Below, in pieces: positions 1-8,280 of a stretch of DNA of 64,000 bases. The notes beneath the pieces are model-generated. The model ran no database searches. It worked only from the letters and a program-made list of their open reading frames with translations, and was not told the DNA's origin. The stretch is from Sulfitobacter sp. DFL-14 (GTDB lineage Bacteria > Pseudomonadota > Alphaproteobacteria > Rhodobacterales > Rhodobacteraceae), in the NCBI RefSeq assembly GCF_003335585.1, contig NZ_QBFD01000015.1, positions 31,264-95,263 on the forward strand. The letters run 5' to 3'. A program made the translations under genes and the position numbers. The first letter of the stretch is position 1. Every line of letters begins with the position of its first letter.

Positions 1-349
1 CCGCTTCACCCGCAAGGCGCTGCTGAGCGACATCATCGACAATTGGCTGCAGATGAACCGAATCGCGGTGAAAGACACAATGGAGCTGGAAAACCTCGAA
101 AACATTTCGAGCATGGTGCATGCCGATCTTGGCGTATCCATCGTGCCGCGCCGGTGCGTTCAGCCGCCCAATCCGCTGCCGCTCAGGTACATCCCTCTTG
201 GCAGCGACGCGCCGGTGCGCGAACTGGGACTGTTGTCGCTGGCAAACACGGTCAAGTTGCGGGTCCTTCAGGAAGTCGAGGCCGAGCTTCTGAATGCTGT
301 CCGCGTCGGTGTTTTCGATCCCTTTCCGGCCGGTGTAGCGGCACCATGA
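1..349 (+). CDS. LysR-type transcriptional regulator, C-terminal part
   Basis: The frame is open from base 2 and gives about 115 residues of the effector-binding domain of a LysR-type regulator; the DNA-binding N-terminus lies before the window. The segment with 'HADLGVSIVPRR' followed by a strand resembling 'LRYIPLGSDAPVRELGLL' is typical of the second lobe of these domains. The stop codon overlaps the start of the next gene (ATGA), so the regulator is probably co-transcribed with the transporter and enolase-superfamily genes. It may control this unit or the convergent dehydrogenase unit. The family is clear; the effector cannot be read from a fragment. Confidence 0.8.
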   Translation, partial: RFTRKALLSDIIDNWLQMNRIAVKDTMELENLENISSMVHADLGVSIVPRRCVQPPNPLPLRYIPLGSDAPVRELGLLSLANTVKLRVLQEVEAELLNAVRVGVFDPFPAGVAAP

Positions 350-1092
350 GCCTGTATTTCTTTGTTATCCTCGCCCTTGGCGCCGCAGCAGGCGGGTTCA
401 TGAACGGGCTGGCCGGGTTTGGCACCGCGCTTTTTGCGCTGGGATTCTGGCTGCAGATCATGCCACCGGCCCAGGCGGTGGCCATCGTCGTGGTCATGTC
501 GGTGGTGGCGGGATTGCAGGGCGTCTGGCTGGTCCGCAGGTCGATCACGGATCACCCGCGCCGGCTGGCGCGTTTCCTGCTGCCTGCGCTGATCGGCGTG
601 CCGCTCGGGGTGGCGATGCTGTCGATGCTCGAACCCGACATGCTTCGCCTGATCATTGCGGGTTTTCTGATCCTTTATGGCGGGTTCTTCACGCTGCGCT
701 CTTCCCTGCCCCGGCTGGAGCGCCCGACCCCGGTGGTCGACGTGCTGGTGGGCTTTTTCGGCGGCATCCTGGGCGGTGCCGCATCCCTTTCCGGTGCCCT
801 GCCGACCATGTGGTGCGCCATGCGCCCCTGGCCAAAGGCCGAGACCCGCGCGGTCCTGCAGCCCTTCAACGTCTGCGTGCTGGCGCTCGCGGCAATCGTG
901 TTTGCCCTCAAGGGGACCTACACGACCCAGACGATCATTTATGGCGCGGTGGCCCTGCCGACGACGATGATCTTCGCACAGATCGGCATCGCGGTTTTCA
1001 AACGCCTAACCGACAACCAGTTCCGTCGCCTGCTGATTGCGATGATGCTGGTGTCGGGGCTGATCCTGATGGCAAGAGTGGTGATCGGATGA
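346..1092 (+). CDS. TauE/SafE-family membrane transporter
   Basis: The product is 248 aa, almost entirely hydrophobic, with about seven to eight likely membrane segments. The N-terminal glycine-rich 'GGFMNGLAGFGTALFALGF' stretch and the related second half ('GFFGGILGGAASLSGALP') are the two internal repeats of the TauE/SafE (old DUF81) family. Members move small organic or sulfur-containing anions across the inner membrane, often as exporters. The ATG at 346 overlaps the LysR stop, and its own stop overlaps the next start, so the three genes form a tight unit. The substrate is unknown; the context suggests an organic acid. Confidence 0.85.
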   Translation: MSLYFFVILALGAAAGGFMNGLAGFGTALFALGFWLQIMPPAQAVAIVVVMSVVAGLQGVWLVRRSITDHPRRLARFLLPALIGVPLGVAMLSMLEPDMLRLIIAGFLILYGGFFTLRSSLPRLERPTPVVDVLVGFFGGILGGAASLSGALPTMWCAMRPWPKAETRAVLQPFNVCVLALAAIVFALKGTYTTQTIIYGAVALPTTMIFAQIGIAVFKRLTDNQFRRLLIAMMLVSGLILMARVVIG

Positions 1093-2228
1093 CCTGCCTT
1101 ATCGAACGCGTCGAAGTTTTCTGTTACCGGGTTCCCGTGAAGGTGCCCGTCGCAACCTCCTTTGGCGTGATGCGGGACCGACCCGCCGTCTTTGTCAAAC
1201 TGACAGACAGCACCGGATGCCATGGCTGGGGCGAAATTTTCGCGAACTGGCCTGCCGCCGCCGCGGAACACCGGGCGCAGCTGCTTGTGCAGGACATCTG
1301 CGATCTGGTGGTCGGCGCAAATGTCGCCACGGCCGGCGCGCTGTTCGAAAGCCTGACCGCGCAAACCCACATCCGCGCCTTGCAATCGGGCGAATGGGGG
1401 CCGTTCCGGCAGGTGATCGCCGGGCTGGACATCGCCCTGCATGACATCTTCGCGCGCCATCAGGGTGTGCCTCTGGCGCAATTCCTCGATGGTGGCGCGG
1501 CCGCAGAGGTGCCGACCTACGCCAGCGGCATCGCCATCGGCGCGGCGGCGGAGCTGATTGCCAGATCCCGCGCGGTGGGTCACAGCGCCTTCAAGGTGAA
1601 GATCGGCTTTGACGGCGCGCGCGATATCGACGCCTTGCGCGCCCTTGCGGACGACCTGGATGATGGCGAGCGCCTGATGGCCGACGTCAACCAGGCCTGG
1701 ACCGTCACGGAGGCGCTGTCTCATGCGGCTGCAATAGATGCGCTGGGGCTGCAATGGCTCGAAGAACCGATCCGCGCCGATCTGCCCGCCGGTGATTGGC
1801 AAGCACTGGCAGATGGCTTTGCCACGCCCCTGGCCGCGGGCGAGAACATCACCGGCAACAGCGGGTTCGAGACCGCCATCGCTGCCGGTCATATCTCTGT
1901 GGTGCAGCCGGATATCGTGAAATGGGGCGGGATCAGCGGCTGCCGGGCGGCAGCGCAGCGGACAAGGGACGCCGGGCTGCGCTATTGTCCGCATTTCCTG
2001 GGCGGCGGGATTGGCCTGATCGCTTCGGCCCATCTTCTGGCGGCTGTCGGAGGCGACGGCTTGCTGGAGGTGGACGTGAACCCCAACCCGCTTCGCGATG
2101 CCTTTGAGGGCGCGCGGCTGCGCGATGACGGCAATTTCACCATTGGCACGGCACCGGGGCTTGGCATCGACGCCTTGCCAGCGGAACTGTCGCAATACCA
2201 AACCTTATCGCTTGAGCGGCGGGCTTAG
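1089..2228 (+). CDS. Mandelate racemase/muconate lactonizing enzyme family protein
   Basis: This 379-aa enolase-superfamily enzyme abstracts a proton alpha to a carboxylate using a Mg-stabilised enediolate. Visible residues are the KxK base pair (K169, K171), metal ligands D199, E225 and E252, and a D275/H302 dyad, which together mark the mandelate racemase subgroup of acid-sugar dehydratases and racemases rather than the MLE subgroup. The ATG at 1089 overlaps the TauE stop. The 3' end overlaps the convergent hydratase gene by four bases. Likely substrates are hydroxy- or sugar acids; the exact one cannot be inferred. Confidence 0.9.
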   Translation: MTCLIERVEVFCYRVPVKVPVATSFGVMRDRPAVFVKLTDSTGCHGWGEIFANWPAAAAEHRAQLLVQDICDLVVGANVATAGALFESLTAQTHIRALQSGEWGPFRQVIAGLDIALHDIFARHQGVPLAQFLDGGAAAEVPTYASGIAIGAAAELIARSRAVGHSAFKVKIGFDGARDIDALRALADDLDDGERLMADVNQAWTVTEALSHAAAIDALGLQWLEEPIRADLPAGDWQALADGFATPLAAGENITGNSGFETAIAAGHISVVQPDIVKWGGISGCRAAAQRTRDAGLRYCPHFLGGGIGLIASAHLLAAVGGDGLLEVDVNPNPLRDAFEGARLRDDGNFTIGTAPGLGIDALPAELSQYQTLSLERRA

Positions 2229-2890
2229 ATCACCTCGTCCGACCGATCATCCGTCTCACCATAGCGTTTCAGCGTGGCCGGGCGGGTGCCCTCGTAGATC
2301 TTGTCGAAGTTCTGCGAGATCTTCGCATTCTCCCGCTCGAACAGGCAATCGCCGTGCTTGTCCGAGGCAACGATGAAGGGCCCCATCTCCTTGCACCTGA
2401 TGACCCACATGGCCTGGGCGAGGCCCAGTTCCTCGTTCCAATGGACGGCCTCGACATTCTCGACCCCGCGGCCCAGCAGGGCACCGGTGCCGTAGCCGAC
2501 CGTGGACAGGTAGATCGCACCGTTGGGAACGAAGTAGGACTTGTAGTCCTTCGACGACATCCCGCCCTTGCCGATGATCAGCTTGGCACCCGATTTTTCC
2601 ATCCATTCCGGCAGCCATTTGGAAAAGCGGAAGGAGGCGGTGGCGGTCACCGCGCCCATCTCGAAACTGCCGTCGGCGTTGATCCGGGCGGCGGGCGAAC
2701 AGTGAAAGTTCGCAGCCGAATCGCGCGGCAGTTCCATCGGGATGTTGGCCTTTTCCTCCAGCGCGCGTTTGTAGACGCCTTCGCGGGCGGTATACATCAG
2801 CCCGTCCAGATAGACGATGTCGCCCAGTTGCAGGTCATCCAGCGCTTCTTGCGTGGGCGTGGTGCTCAGGCGGATCTTACGTGGGCTCAT
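2225..2890 (-). CDS. Class I (Fe-S) fumarase/tartrate dehydratase beta subunit
   Basis: The 221-aa protein matches the C-terminal swivelling domain of class I fumarases and L-tartrate dehydratases (FumA C-domain/TtdB). The 'GDIVYLDGLMYTAREGVYKRA' region and 'LIIGKGGMS' glycine loop are characteristic. It should pair with the alpha subunit encoded at 4013-4972 to hydrate a fumarate-like double bond. The two subunit genes are separated by a CoA-transferase gene, an uncommon order. The start overlaps the CoA-transferase 3' end by 14 bases, so translation is probably coupled. It is the last gene of the leftward unit. Fumarate, mesaconate or tartrate are all possible substrates. Confidence 0.88.
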   Translation of the reverse strand: MSPRKIRLSTTPTQEALDDLQLGDIVYLDGLMYTAREGVYKRALEEKANIPMELPRDSAANFHCSPAARINADGSFEMGAVTATASFRFSKWLPEWMEKSGAKLIIGKGGMSSKDYKSYFVPNGAIYLSTVGYGTGALLGRGVENVEAVHWNEELGLAQAMWVIRCKEMGPFIVASDKHGDCLFERENAKISQNFDKIYEGTRPATLKRYGETDDRSDEVI

Positions 2891-4016
2891 GACGGGCCTC
2901 CGGTGTCAGGATTTCGGTTGTGTCGCGGCCAAAGGTCGGCGCGGGATCAAGCCGCGCAGCTGCCCAGGGCGCGCGGAAACTCAGGCCGGGGGCGCGGACC
3001 GTCATGCCGAGTTCAGGCACCGGCAGATCGTGCCAGCAGGGCGAGGCCTGCATCTGCGGATGCGCCAGCGCCGCGCCAAGGTCAAGCACCGGCCCGGCGG
3101 GCACATCAGCCTGCGCCAGCAGCGTATCCCAATGCGCGACACTGTCCTTGGCGAACAGCTCCGCCAGCGCCTGTGCCACCGCCGCTTCATCGGCCTGCGC
3201 CAAATCGGGTTGCCCCAATGCGGCGCACAGCCTGCGGGTCTGGGCGGGTGTGTTCGCCGTGACAACTAGCTGCCCGTCCTTGCAATCGAAACGCCCCGAG
3301 AACGGCGAATCCGAAAAGGCCCGGTTGCCATCCAGACCGCGCAGGGCACCGGTGGTCTGGTGATTGATCGCGTAGGCCCCCATCAGGTTGGTCATGGCGT
3401 CCAGCATGGACACCGACAATTCCTGCGGCACCCCCGGCGCTTTTGCACGTTGCAGAAGCCCCGCCAGAACAGCGGCGATCAGCGATTGGCCTGCGACATA
3501 GTCCACGATGGGGATGCCAACACGAAGCGGGCCGCTGCCTTGGGTCCCTGTCATCGCCATCAGCCCGCTGATGCCCTGCAGGATATGATCATAGGCCGGT
3601 CGCGATGCCAGCGGGCCGTCGGGGCCATAGCCCGACAGGCTGGCATAGATCAGATCGCCCTTGCGCGCGGTCGCCGCCTCGAACCCCAGGCCCAGTCGTT
3701 CGGCCACGCCGGGGCGGAAGTTCTGCACCAGCACGTCCGCACGTTCGACAAGCGACAGCGCCGCCGCAAGCCCCGCATCGGTCTTGAGGTCCAGCACCAC
3801 GGATTTCTTGCCCGCGTTCTGGCTGAGAAAGGAGGCCCCGAGACCTGCTGTCCGCATTTCGGCCGTCCCACCGTGACCGCGCACGAAATCGTCACCGCCG
3901 GGCCGCTCCACCCGGATCACCTCTGCCCCCATCAGGGCAAGCTGGCCGGTTGCATAAGGGCCGGCAAGCACATGGGTCAGATCGAGAACCGTGATGCCCG
4001 CAAGCGGCCCTGTCAT
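2877..4016 (-). CDS. CaiB/BaiF (family III) CoA-transferase
   Basis: The 379-aa protein opens with the family III signature 'ITVLDLTHVLAGPYATGQLALMGAEVIRVE', and 'YDHILQGISGLM' is also typical. The catalytic aspartate is expected in the conserved stretch after 'GKKSVVLDLK'. Such enzymes move CoA between carboxylic acids, with known members acting on carnitine, formate/oxalate, succinate/citramalate and mesaconyl-C1/C4. ATG at 4016 overlaps the stop of the hydratase alpha gene. Its placement between the hydratase subunits suggests it activates the hydratase product, for example a malate or citramalate analogue. Confidence 0.88.
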   Translation of the reverse strand: MTGPLAGITVLDLTHVLAGPYATGQLALMGAEVIRVERPGGDDFVRGHGGTAEMRTAGLGASFLSQNAGKKSVVLDLKTDAGLAAALSLVERADVLVQNFRPGVAERLGLGFEAATARKGDLIYASLSGYGPDGPLASRPAYDHILQGISGLMAMTGTQGSGPLRVGIPIVDYVAGQSLIAAVLAGLLQRAKAPGVPQELSVSMLDAMTNLMGAYAINHQTTGALRGLDGNRAFSDSPFSGRFDCKDGQLVVTANTPAQTRRLCAALGQPDLAQADEAAVAQALAELFAKDSVAHWDTLLAQADVPAGPVLDLGAALAHPQMQASPCWHDLPVPELGMTVRAPGLSFRAPWAAARLDPAPTFGRDTTEILTPEARHEPT

Positions 4017-4972
4017 TCCGCAGCCTCCATCGCCGGGGCGTCCCATTCCACGGTTTCGCGGCGCTGATAGTCGGTGAACCAATCGGGATCGGTGCGGTAT
4101 TCCACCCGCCCGTCGGGGAACACGCGGGCAACGGCCCGGCGTGACGACAGGCAGAAGGCGTGTACCGACATCTGCATCCCGCCGGTGTGGCAATAGCCCA
4201 CCTCGATATTGCAATCGACGACCATGGATTTGCCGACGAAACCCATCGCCCCCATGCCGATGGAATTGCCCAGCTCCTTGAACTCCCGCTCCAGCTGGGC
4301 GATTTTCGGATCGGAGTTTTCGCTGCCGACCGTGCGCAGGCAGGCGGCACGCTTACCCAGCACCATGCAGGTATCCTTGCAGCCGCCCAGCCCGATGCCG
4401 ATGATCGCAGGCTGGCAGGCCAGCCCCCGTTTGCCAAAGGCAATGAGGCTATCGAGGTAGAACCGCCTGATCCCCTCGATCCCGTCGGAGGGGAAAAGCA
4501 TCCGGTAATCGGTGCCGAACAGCCCGCCCTTGTGGACGGTGATCAGGTCGATCCACTCGCCGCCCGGTTCATAGCCGTATTCGATCTCGGGCGCGCCAAT
4601 GCCGACGTTGTTGTTGTGATCGGTGCGCCACAGGGGATGGACCCGGTTGGGCCGCAGCGGCACGCCGTTGGTCGCATTCGCCGTGGCGCGGCGCAGCGCC
4701 GCCTCCAGCGCGATGGGTCCGCCCTCGATCCGGGTGTCGTTGCCCATCTTGACGTACCAGCGTGGTGTGCCGGTATCGCCACACATCGCGCGGCGGTCCT
4801 CCTTTGCGGCCTCATAATTCTCAAGCATCGCCTGCAGCACGAAAGACGACAGGTCGCCGTCCTCCACATCGGCGGCGGCCTGCAGACCGTCGAGGTAATC
4901 CTGCGGAATTTCGATGGCGGCCTTGTCCATCAGGGTTTCCGCGGTCTTCTGGATGATGTCTATCGGGATCAT
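4013..4972 (-). CDS. Class I (Fe-S) fumarase/tartrate dehydratase alpha subunit
   Basis: The 319-aa protein is the catalytic N-terminal half of a class I hydratase. Probable [4Fe-4S] ligands are C64 (MCGDTGT), C186 (ACQPAIIG) and C274 (HAFC), matching the usual spacing in the family. It carries extra cysteines at 198 and 202 (GGCKDTC) where relatives usually have no cysteine. It should hydrate a fumarate-type acid with the beta subunit at 2225-2890. Start and stop overlap the neighbouring genes by 4 bp. Relatives accept fumarate, mesaconate or tartrate, so the substrate stays open. Confidence 0.88.
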   Translation of the reverse strand: MIPIDIIQKTAETLMDKAAIEIPQDYLDGLQAAADVEDGDLSSFVLQAMLENYEAAKEDRRAMCGDTGTPRWYVKMGNDTRIEGGPIALEAALRRATANATNGVPLRPNRVHPLWRTDHNNNVGIGAPEIEYGYEPGGEWIDLITVHKGGLFGTDYRMLFPSDGIEGIRRFYLDSLIAFGKRGLACQPAIIGIGLGGCKDTCMVLGKRAACLRTVGSENSDPKIAQLEREFKELGNSIGMGAMGFVGKSMVVDCNIEVGYCHTGGMQMSVHAFCLSSRRAVARVFPDGRVEYRTDPDWFTDYQRRETVEWDAPAMEAAE

Positions 4973-6723
4973 TCGGCAGCCTCCACCAGGGATAGGGGTT
5001 CGTTTTCGGGCAATATCGTCTCGCCCGGTTTGACGATCGTGAATTGTACCGCCTCACGGCTGACATCAAGCGTGCCGCCTGTCTGCCGCGCCACGGTGAA
5101 ATAGCTGCTCTCCATCGCGCCGCTGTCGGGAAAATCTTCGCGGAAATGTGCGCCGCGCGAGTTTTCCCGTGCCAGCCCCGCTTTCGCGATGACCTCCGAC
5201 ACTTCGCAGAGCGAGGCCATGTTCAGCCAGTCATGCCAGGTCAAATTGAAGGCCAGGTTGTCACCCGCCACGCCGGCCTGCAACAGCGCGTCGTGGATAT
5301 CCGCGATCCGGGTCAATCCGCGCGCCAGGCCGGTTTGCGTCCGCATGACGCCCACGTCCTCCCACATTGCGTCCTGCAGCTTGTCACGCAAGGGCTGGAT
5401 CGGGGCGACCTTGTTCGACAGGGGCCGCAGCGCGCGGGCGATTTCTGCCTCCAGCACCGTCTCGTCCGGATCACGGAGCGCGCCCATGCGCCGGATGTCC
5501 GCCCCCATCACATCGCCCGCAACGCCACCGTAGACCGTGGAATTTGCCACGCCGTTACCACCGAGGCGGTTGGAGCCATGCGCACCCCCCGCGTCCTCGC
5601 CCGCGACGTAAAGCCCCTCCATCGCCGTGCGCGTGTCGGGGTCGACCACGACGCCGCCCATGAAGTAATGCGCGGTCGGCACCACCTCCACCTTGCCGGC
5701 GGCCAGATCGAAACCGCTGTCGGCGCAGCGCTTGACCATCCCGGGAAATTTCGCGCGCACGTTTTCGGGGCCAAGGTGCGCCATGGAGATATAGACGCCG
5801 CCGTGTTCGCTGGTGTTCGACTTGCGCATCTCGGCAAAGATGCCACGGCTGACCACGTCGCGCGTGGCCCGCTCGCCCTTGGGGTCGTAGTCGAACATGA
5901 AGCGGTTCTCGGCCCCGTTGAGCAATTGCCCCCCCGCCCCGCGCAGCCCTTCTTCCAGCACCGTGCCGGTCATCTTGGTGTGGTCTCCGGCCAGCAGGCC
6001 GGTGGGGTGGAATTGCACCATCTCCATGTCCCGCAGGGGCAGGCCCAGGCGCAGGGCCATGGCAAGACCATCCATCGTCTTGTCCCCGCTGGGGGTGTGG
6101 TACTTGTACATGGTCGGCCCGCCGCCGGTGCCCATCATCACGGTCTTGGCCCGCACGAAGCGGAACTTGCCGCTGCGCATGTCGATCATCAGAACCCCGG
6201 CCAGCGCGCTGCCGTCCGTCGTCGGGATCAGACCAATGGCCCGATGTTCCTGCAACTTCTCCACCGGGCGGGACAGGACCTGCTCCATCAGCCGGTTGAT
6301 GATCTCGATCCCCGTGAGGTCGCCCTTGTGCACGGTGCGGTCCGCCGTCTGCCCGGCAAAGGCCTTCTGGTGCAGCGACCCGTCCGGGTTGCGGTCGAAG
6401 AAACAACCGATCTCGTTCTCCAGCTCGCGGATCCGCACCACCGCCTGTTCGCAAAGCTTCCAGGCCATATCCTGATTGGGCAGCCATTTGCCGCCGTTGA
6501 TCGTGTCCATGAAGTGCCGCTCAACGGTATCGCCACCGCCCAGCGCCACGTTGTAGCCGCCCTGCACCATGCGGGTGCATCCGCATTTCCCGATCAGGCC
6601 CTTCACCGCGATTGTGATCTTTGTCCCCGGCGGGGCGCTTTGCTGGGCGTGCAGGGCGGCGAACATGCCCGCGCCGCCCGTGCCCAGGATGAGGATATCG
6701 GTATCATGTCTCTCGATCTGCAT
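4969..6723 (-). CDS. Succinate dehydrogenase/fumarate reductase-like flavoprotein subunit
   Basis: The 584-aa FAD protein has a Rossmann motif (GTGGAG, residues 14-19) and the active-site blocks of the SdhA/FrdA family: QFHPTG, the catalytic arginine block TRDVVSRG, TAHYFMGG and SNRLGGNG. At the place where SdhA and FrdA have 'SHT' with the FAD-linking histidine, it reads G48-C49-T50, so covalent flavin attachment is unlikely. It should interconvert a substituted succinate and fumarate. The encoded partners (iron-sulfur and two membrane subunits) make a complete respiratory complex. The start at 6723 overlaps the stop of the membrane subunit gene. Confidence 0.88.
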   Translation of the reverse strand: MQIERHDTDILILGTGGAGMFAALHAQQSAPPGTKITIAVKGLIGKCGCTRMVQGGYNVALGGGDTVERHFMDTINGGKWLPNQDMAWKLCEQAVVRIRELENEIGCFFDRNPDGSLHQKAFAGQTADRTVHKGDLTGIEIINRLMEQVLSRPVEKLQEHRAIGLIPTTDGSALAGVLMIDMRSGKFRFVRAKTVMMGTGGGPTMYKYHTPSGDKTMDGLAMALRLGLPLRDMEMVQFHPTGLLAGDHTKMTGTVLEEGLRGAGGQLLNGAENRFMFDYDPKGERATRDVVSRGIFAEMRKSNTSEHGGVYISMAHLGPENVRAKFPGMVKRCADSGFDLAAGKVEVVPTAHYFMGGVVVDPDTRTAMEGLYVAGEDAGGAHGSNRLGGNGVANSTVYGGVAGDVMGADIRRMGALRDPDETVLEAEIARALRPLSNKVAPIQPLRDKLQDAMWEDVGVMRTQTGLARGLTRIADIHDALLQAGVAGDNLAFNLTWHDWLNMASLCEVSEVIAKAGLARENSRGAHFREDFPDSGAMESSYFTVARQTGGTLDVSREAVQFTIVKPGETILPENEPLSLVEAAE

Positions 6724-7064
6724 CAGATGGCCCTCATCAGAAAAACGCCCGCGATCAGGGTCGATGCGGCAACCGCACCGGCGGCGGCGGTCTTCTGGCC
6801 CGATGTCCAGGGCAGCCATTCCAGCGCCATCAGGCGCAGGCCGCCGAACAGATGCGCGGCCAGCAGGAAAACCAGACCGAACTCGGCGAATTTGACAATG
6901 CCCATCTCGCTCCAGCGCAGGAACCCGTCGAGGTGTTCCGGCTGGTTCAGCGCATAGGACAGCACCCAGAAATGCACCGGCAGGAACAATGCCAGCGCCA
7001 CACCGGACAGGCGGTGCAACAGGTAGGCGACCCAAAGGGTATGGTTCCGGTAGCCGCGCCTCAT
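6723..7064 (-). CDS. Succinate dehydrogenase/fumarate reductase membrane subunit (SdhC-like)
   Basis: The 113-aa protein has three predicted hydrophobic helices. The motif 'LLHRLSGVALALFLPVHFW' matches the SdhC heme/quinone signature (H-R-x-S-G followed by a His in the same helix). It likely anchors the dehydrogenase and binds heme b or quinone. The start was set at the ATG at 7064, where the conserved region begins; it overlaps the previous stop by 4 bp. A longer in-frame reading is only an antisense-like extension without family resemblance. Confidence 0.82.
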   Translation of the reverse strand: MRRGYRNHTLWVAYLLHRLSGVALALFLPVHFWVLSYALNQPEHLDGFLRWSEMGIVKFAEFGLVFLLAAHLFGGLRLMALEWLPWTSGQKTAAAGAVAASTLIAGVFLMRAI

Positions 7065-7390
7065 CTCGCCGTCACCCCGTGAACAGCCAGCATGCCAAGG
7101 ACCAGCAGCAGGGCGAAAATGGCCCAGGCCGCCGCATTCAGGGTGCCGCCCCGCAGGCCCATCCATTCCGACAATACCGTGCGCAGGCCAATCGCCCCAT
7201 GCACGGACACGGCGGCGACAAATGTGCCATAGACGGCGAACCAAAGGATGCTGCCTTTCGTGCGGCCAAGGATTTCGGCGGCAGACAGCCCGCCCTGGAT
7301 GGCATAGATCATCACACCGATATGCAGCAGCACCAGCGGCGCCATGATCAGCGCCGAAATCCGCTGCGCCATATAAAGACCGAGCGTCAT
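7061..7390 (-). CDS. Succinate dehydrogenase/fumarate reductase membrane subunit (second anchor)
   Basis: The 109-aa, three-helix protein contains 'MAQRISALIMAPLVLLHIG', again an R-x-S plus His helix as in SdhC/SdhD-type anchors. Both anchor subunits keep such a motif, so a heme could be bound between them. It overlaps the iron-sulfur subunit stop and the next start by a few bases. Assignment to SdhC or SdhD is arbitrary from sequence alone; the role as quinone-facing anchor is well supported by position. Confidence 0.78.
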   Translation of the reverse strand: MTLGLYMAQRISALIMAPLVLLHIGVMIYAIQGGLSAAEILGRTKGSILWFAVYGTFVAAVSVHGAIGLRTVLSEWMGLRGGTLNAAAWAIFALLLVLGMLAVHGVTAR

Positions 7391-8124
7391 CAGGAGCGCC
7401 TCTTGAAGAAATTGCGCGCGGTCTCGCGCTTCAGGCCGGCGATGGCGTTCATCGGGTTCAACGCATTCGGACAATGCACCGCGCAGCTGCCCTGGCTGTG
7501 GCAATTGTGGCAACCGCCAACACCCGACACCGCGTCCAGCACCGCCTGTTTGTCCGCGTTCTTGCTGTCGTTGTAGACGCTCCAGGCCCGTTGCAATGCG
7601 GCGGGGCCGAGGAAATCGGGATTGTTCGCCACCGTATCGCAGGCGGCGTAGCAGACCGAACAATTGATGCATTCGATGCCCGCCGCACTCTCGACCCGCG
7701 CCTCCGCCGCAGGGTCGAGTGCCTCGATCGGGTCGTTGCGTGTCAGGGTCGGGTGGTGGACCCCTTCCGCCGCGACCCATTTGTCGAAGAAAGGGTCCAT
7801 ATCGGTGGCCAGATCCTTGATCACCGGAAGGTTGCGCAGCGGCGCGATTTGCATATGGCCGTCCACCAGCACTTTCTTGACATGGGTCCGGCAGGTCCAG
7901 CGCGGCGTGCCGTTCACCATCATCGCACAGGAACCGCACATGCCTACGCGACAGGCGTAACGATAGCTCAGGGTCGGGTCGGCGTATTGCTGGATCCAGG
8001 CGACCACATCCAGCACGGTCTGGTTGTCCTCGACCTTCACTTCAAAGGGCTGAAAGGACCCCACGGCGTCGCCACGCCAGACCGAGACAGACATATGGGT
8101 TTCATTGGCCAAGCGTCTCTCCAT
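7390..8124 (-). CDS. Succinate dehydrogenase/fumarate reductase iron-sulfur subunit
   Basis: The 244-aa protein carries all three cluster sites: [2Fe-2S] at C58, C63, C66 and C78; [4Fe-4S] at C152, C155, C158 with C162; and the third cluster at C208, C214, C218. An extra cysteine (C205) precedes the third site. It passes electrons from the flavoprotein to quinone through the membrane subunits. It is the first gene of the seven-gene leftward unit, an order (B, anchors, A) different from the usual sdhCDAB, which points to a specialised paralogue rather than the TCA-cycle enzyme. Confidence 0.92.
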   Translation of the reverse strand: MERRLANETHMSVSVWRGDAVGSFQPFEVKVEDNQTVLDVVAWIQQYADPTLSYRYACRVGMCGSCAMMVNGTPRWTCRTHVKKVLVDGHMQIAPLRNLPVIKDLATDMDPFFDKWVAAEGVHHPTLTRNDPIEALDPAAEARVESAAGIECINCSVCYAACDTVANNPDFLGPAALQRAWSVYNDSKNADKQAVLDAVSGVGGCHNCHSQGSCAVHCPNALNPMNAIAGLKRETARNFFKRRS

Positions 8125-8147
8125 CGGTTTCAGGGTGGTTCCGCGGC

Positions 8148-8176
8148 AATATAGATGATTGTTTTTCTAACAAAAA
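8148..8176 (-). promoter_or_regulatory. Candidate promoter and operator of the dehydrogenase-hydratase unit
   Basis: On the minus strand TTTTTG (8176-8171) and TATATT (8153-8148) are separated by 17 bp. Between them lies a perfect inverted repeat TTGTT-N5-AACAA (8159-8173), where a repressor would block polymerase. The start codon is 24 bp downstream. The -35 match is weak; the palindrome is plainly visible. Confidence 0.4.
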
Positions 8177-8280
8177 GGAATAAAGACTTACCCGTTTCTT
8201 AAGATTTGATTACATTAACGCAGCCTTTTCAATTGCTTGCCGGCCGCTATGATCGCCCCGGATGTCCAGGGAGGAACCGC

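Noticed and set aside
939..2201. 420-codon leftward frame opposite the enolase-superfamily gene
   Set aside because: It is antisense to a gene with all catalytic residues visible and has no domain of its own; high GC produces such frames.
5044..6957. 637-codon rightward frame opposite the flavoprotein gene
   Set aside because: Shadow of the flavoprotein subunit, which has complete FAD and active-site motifs.
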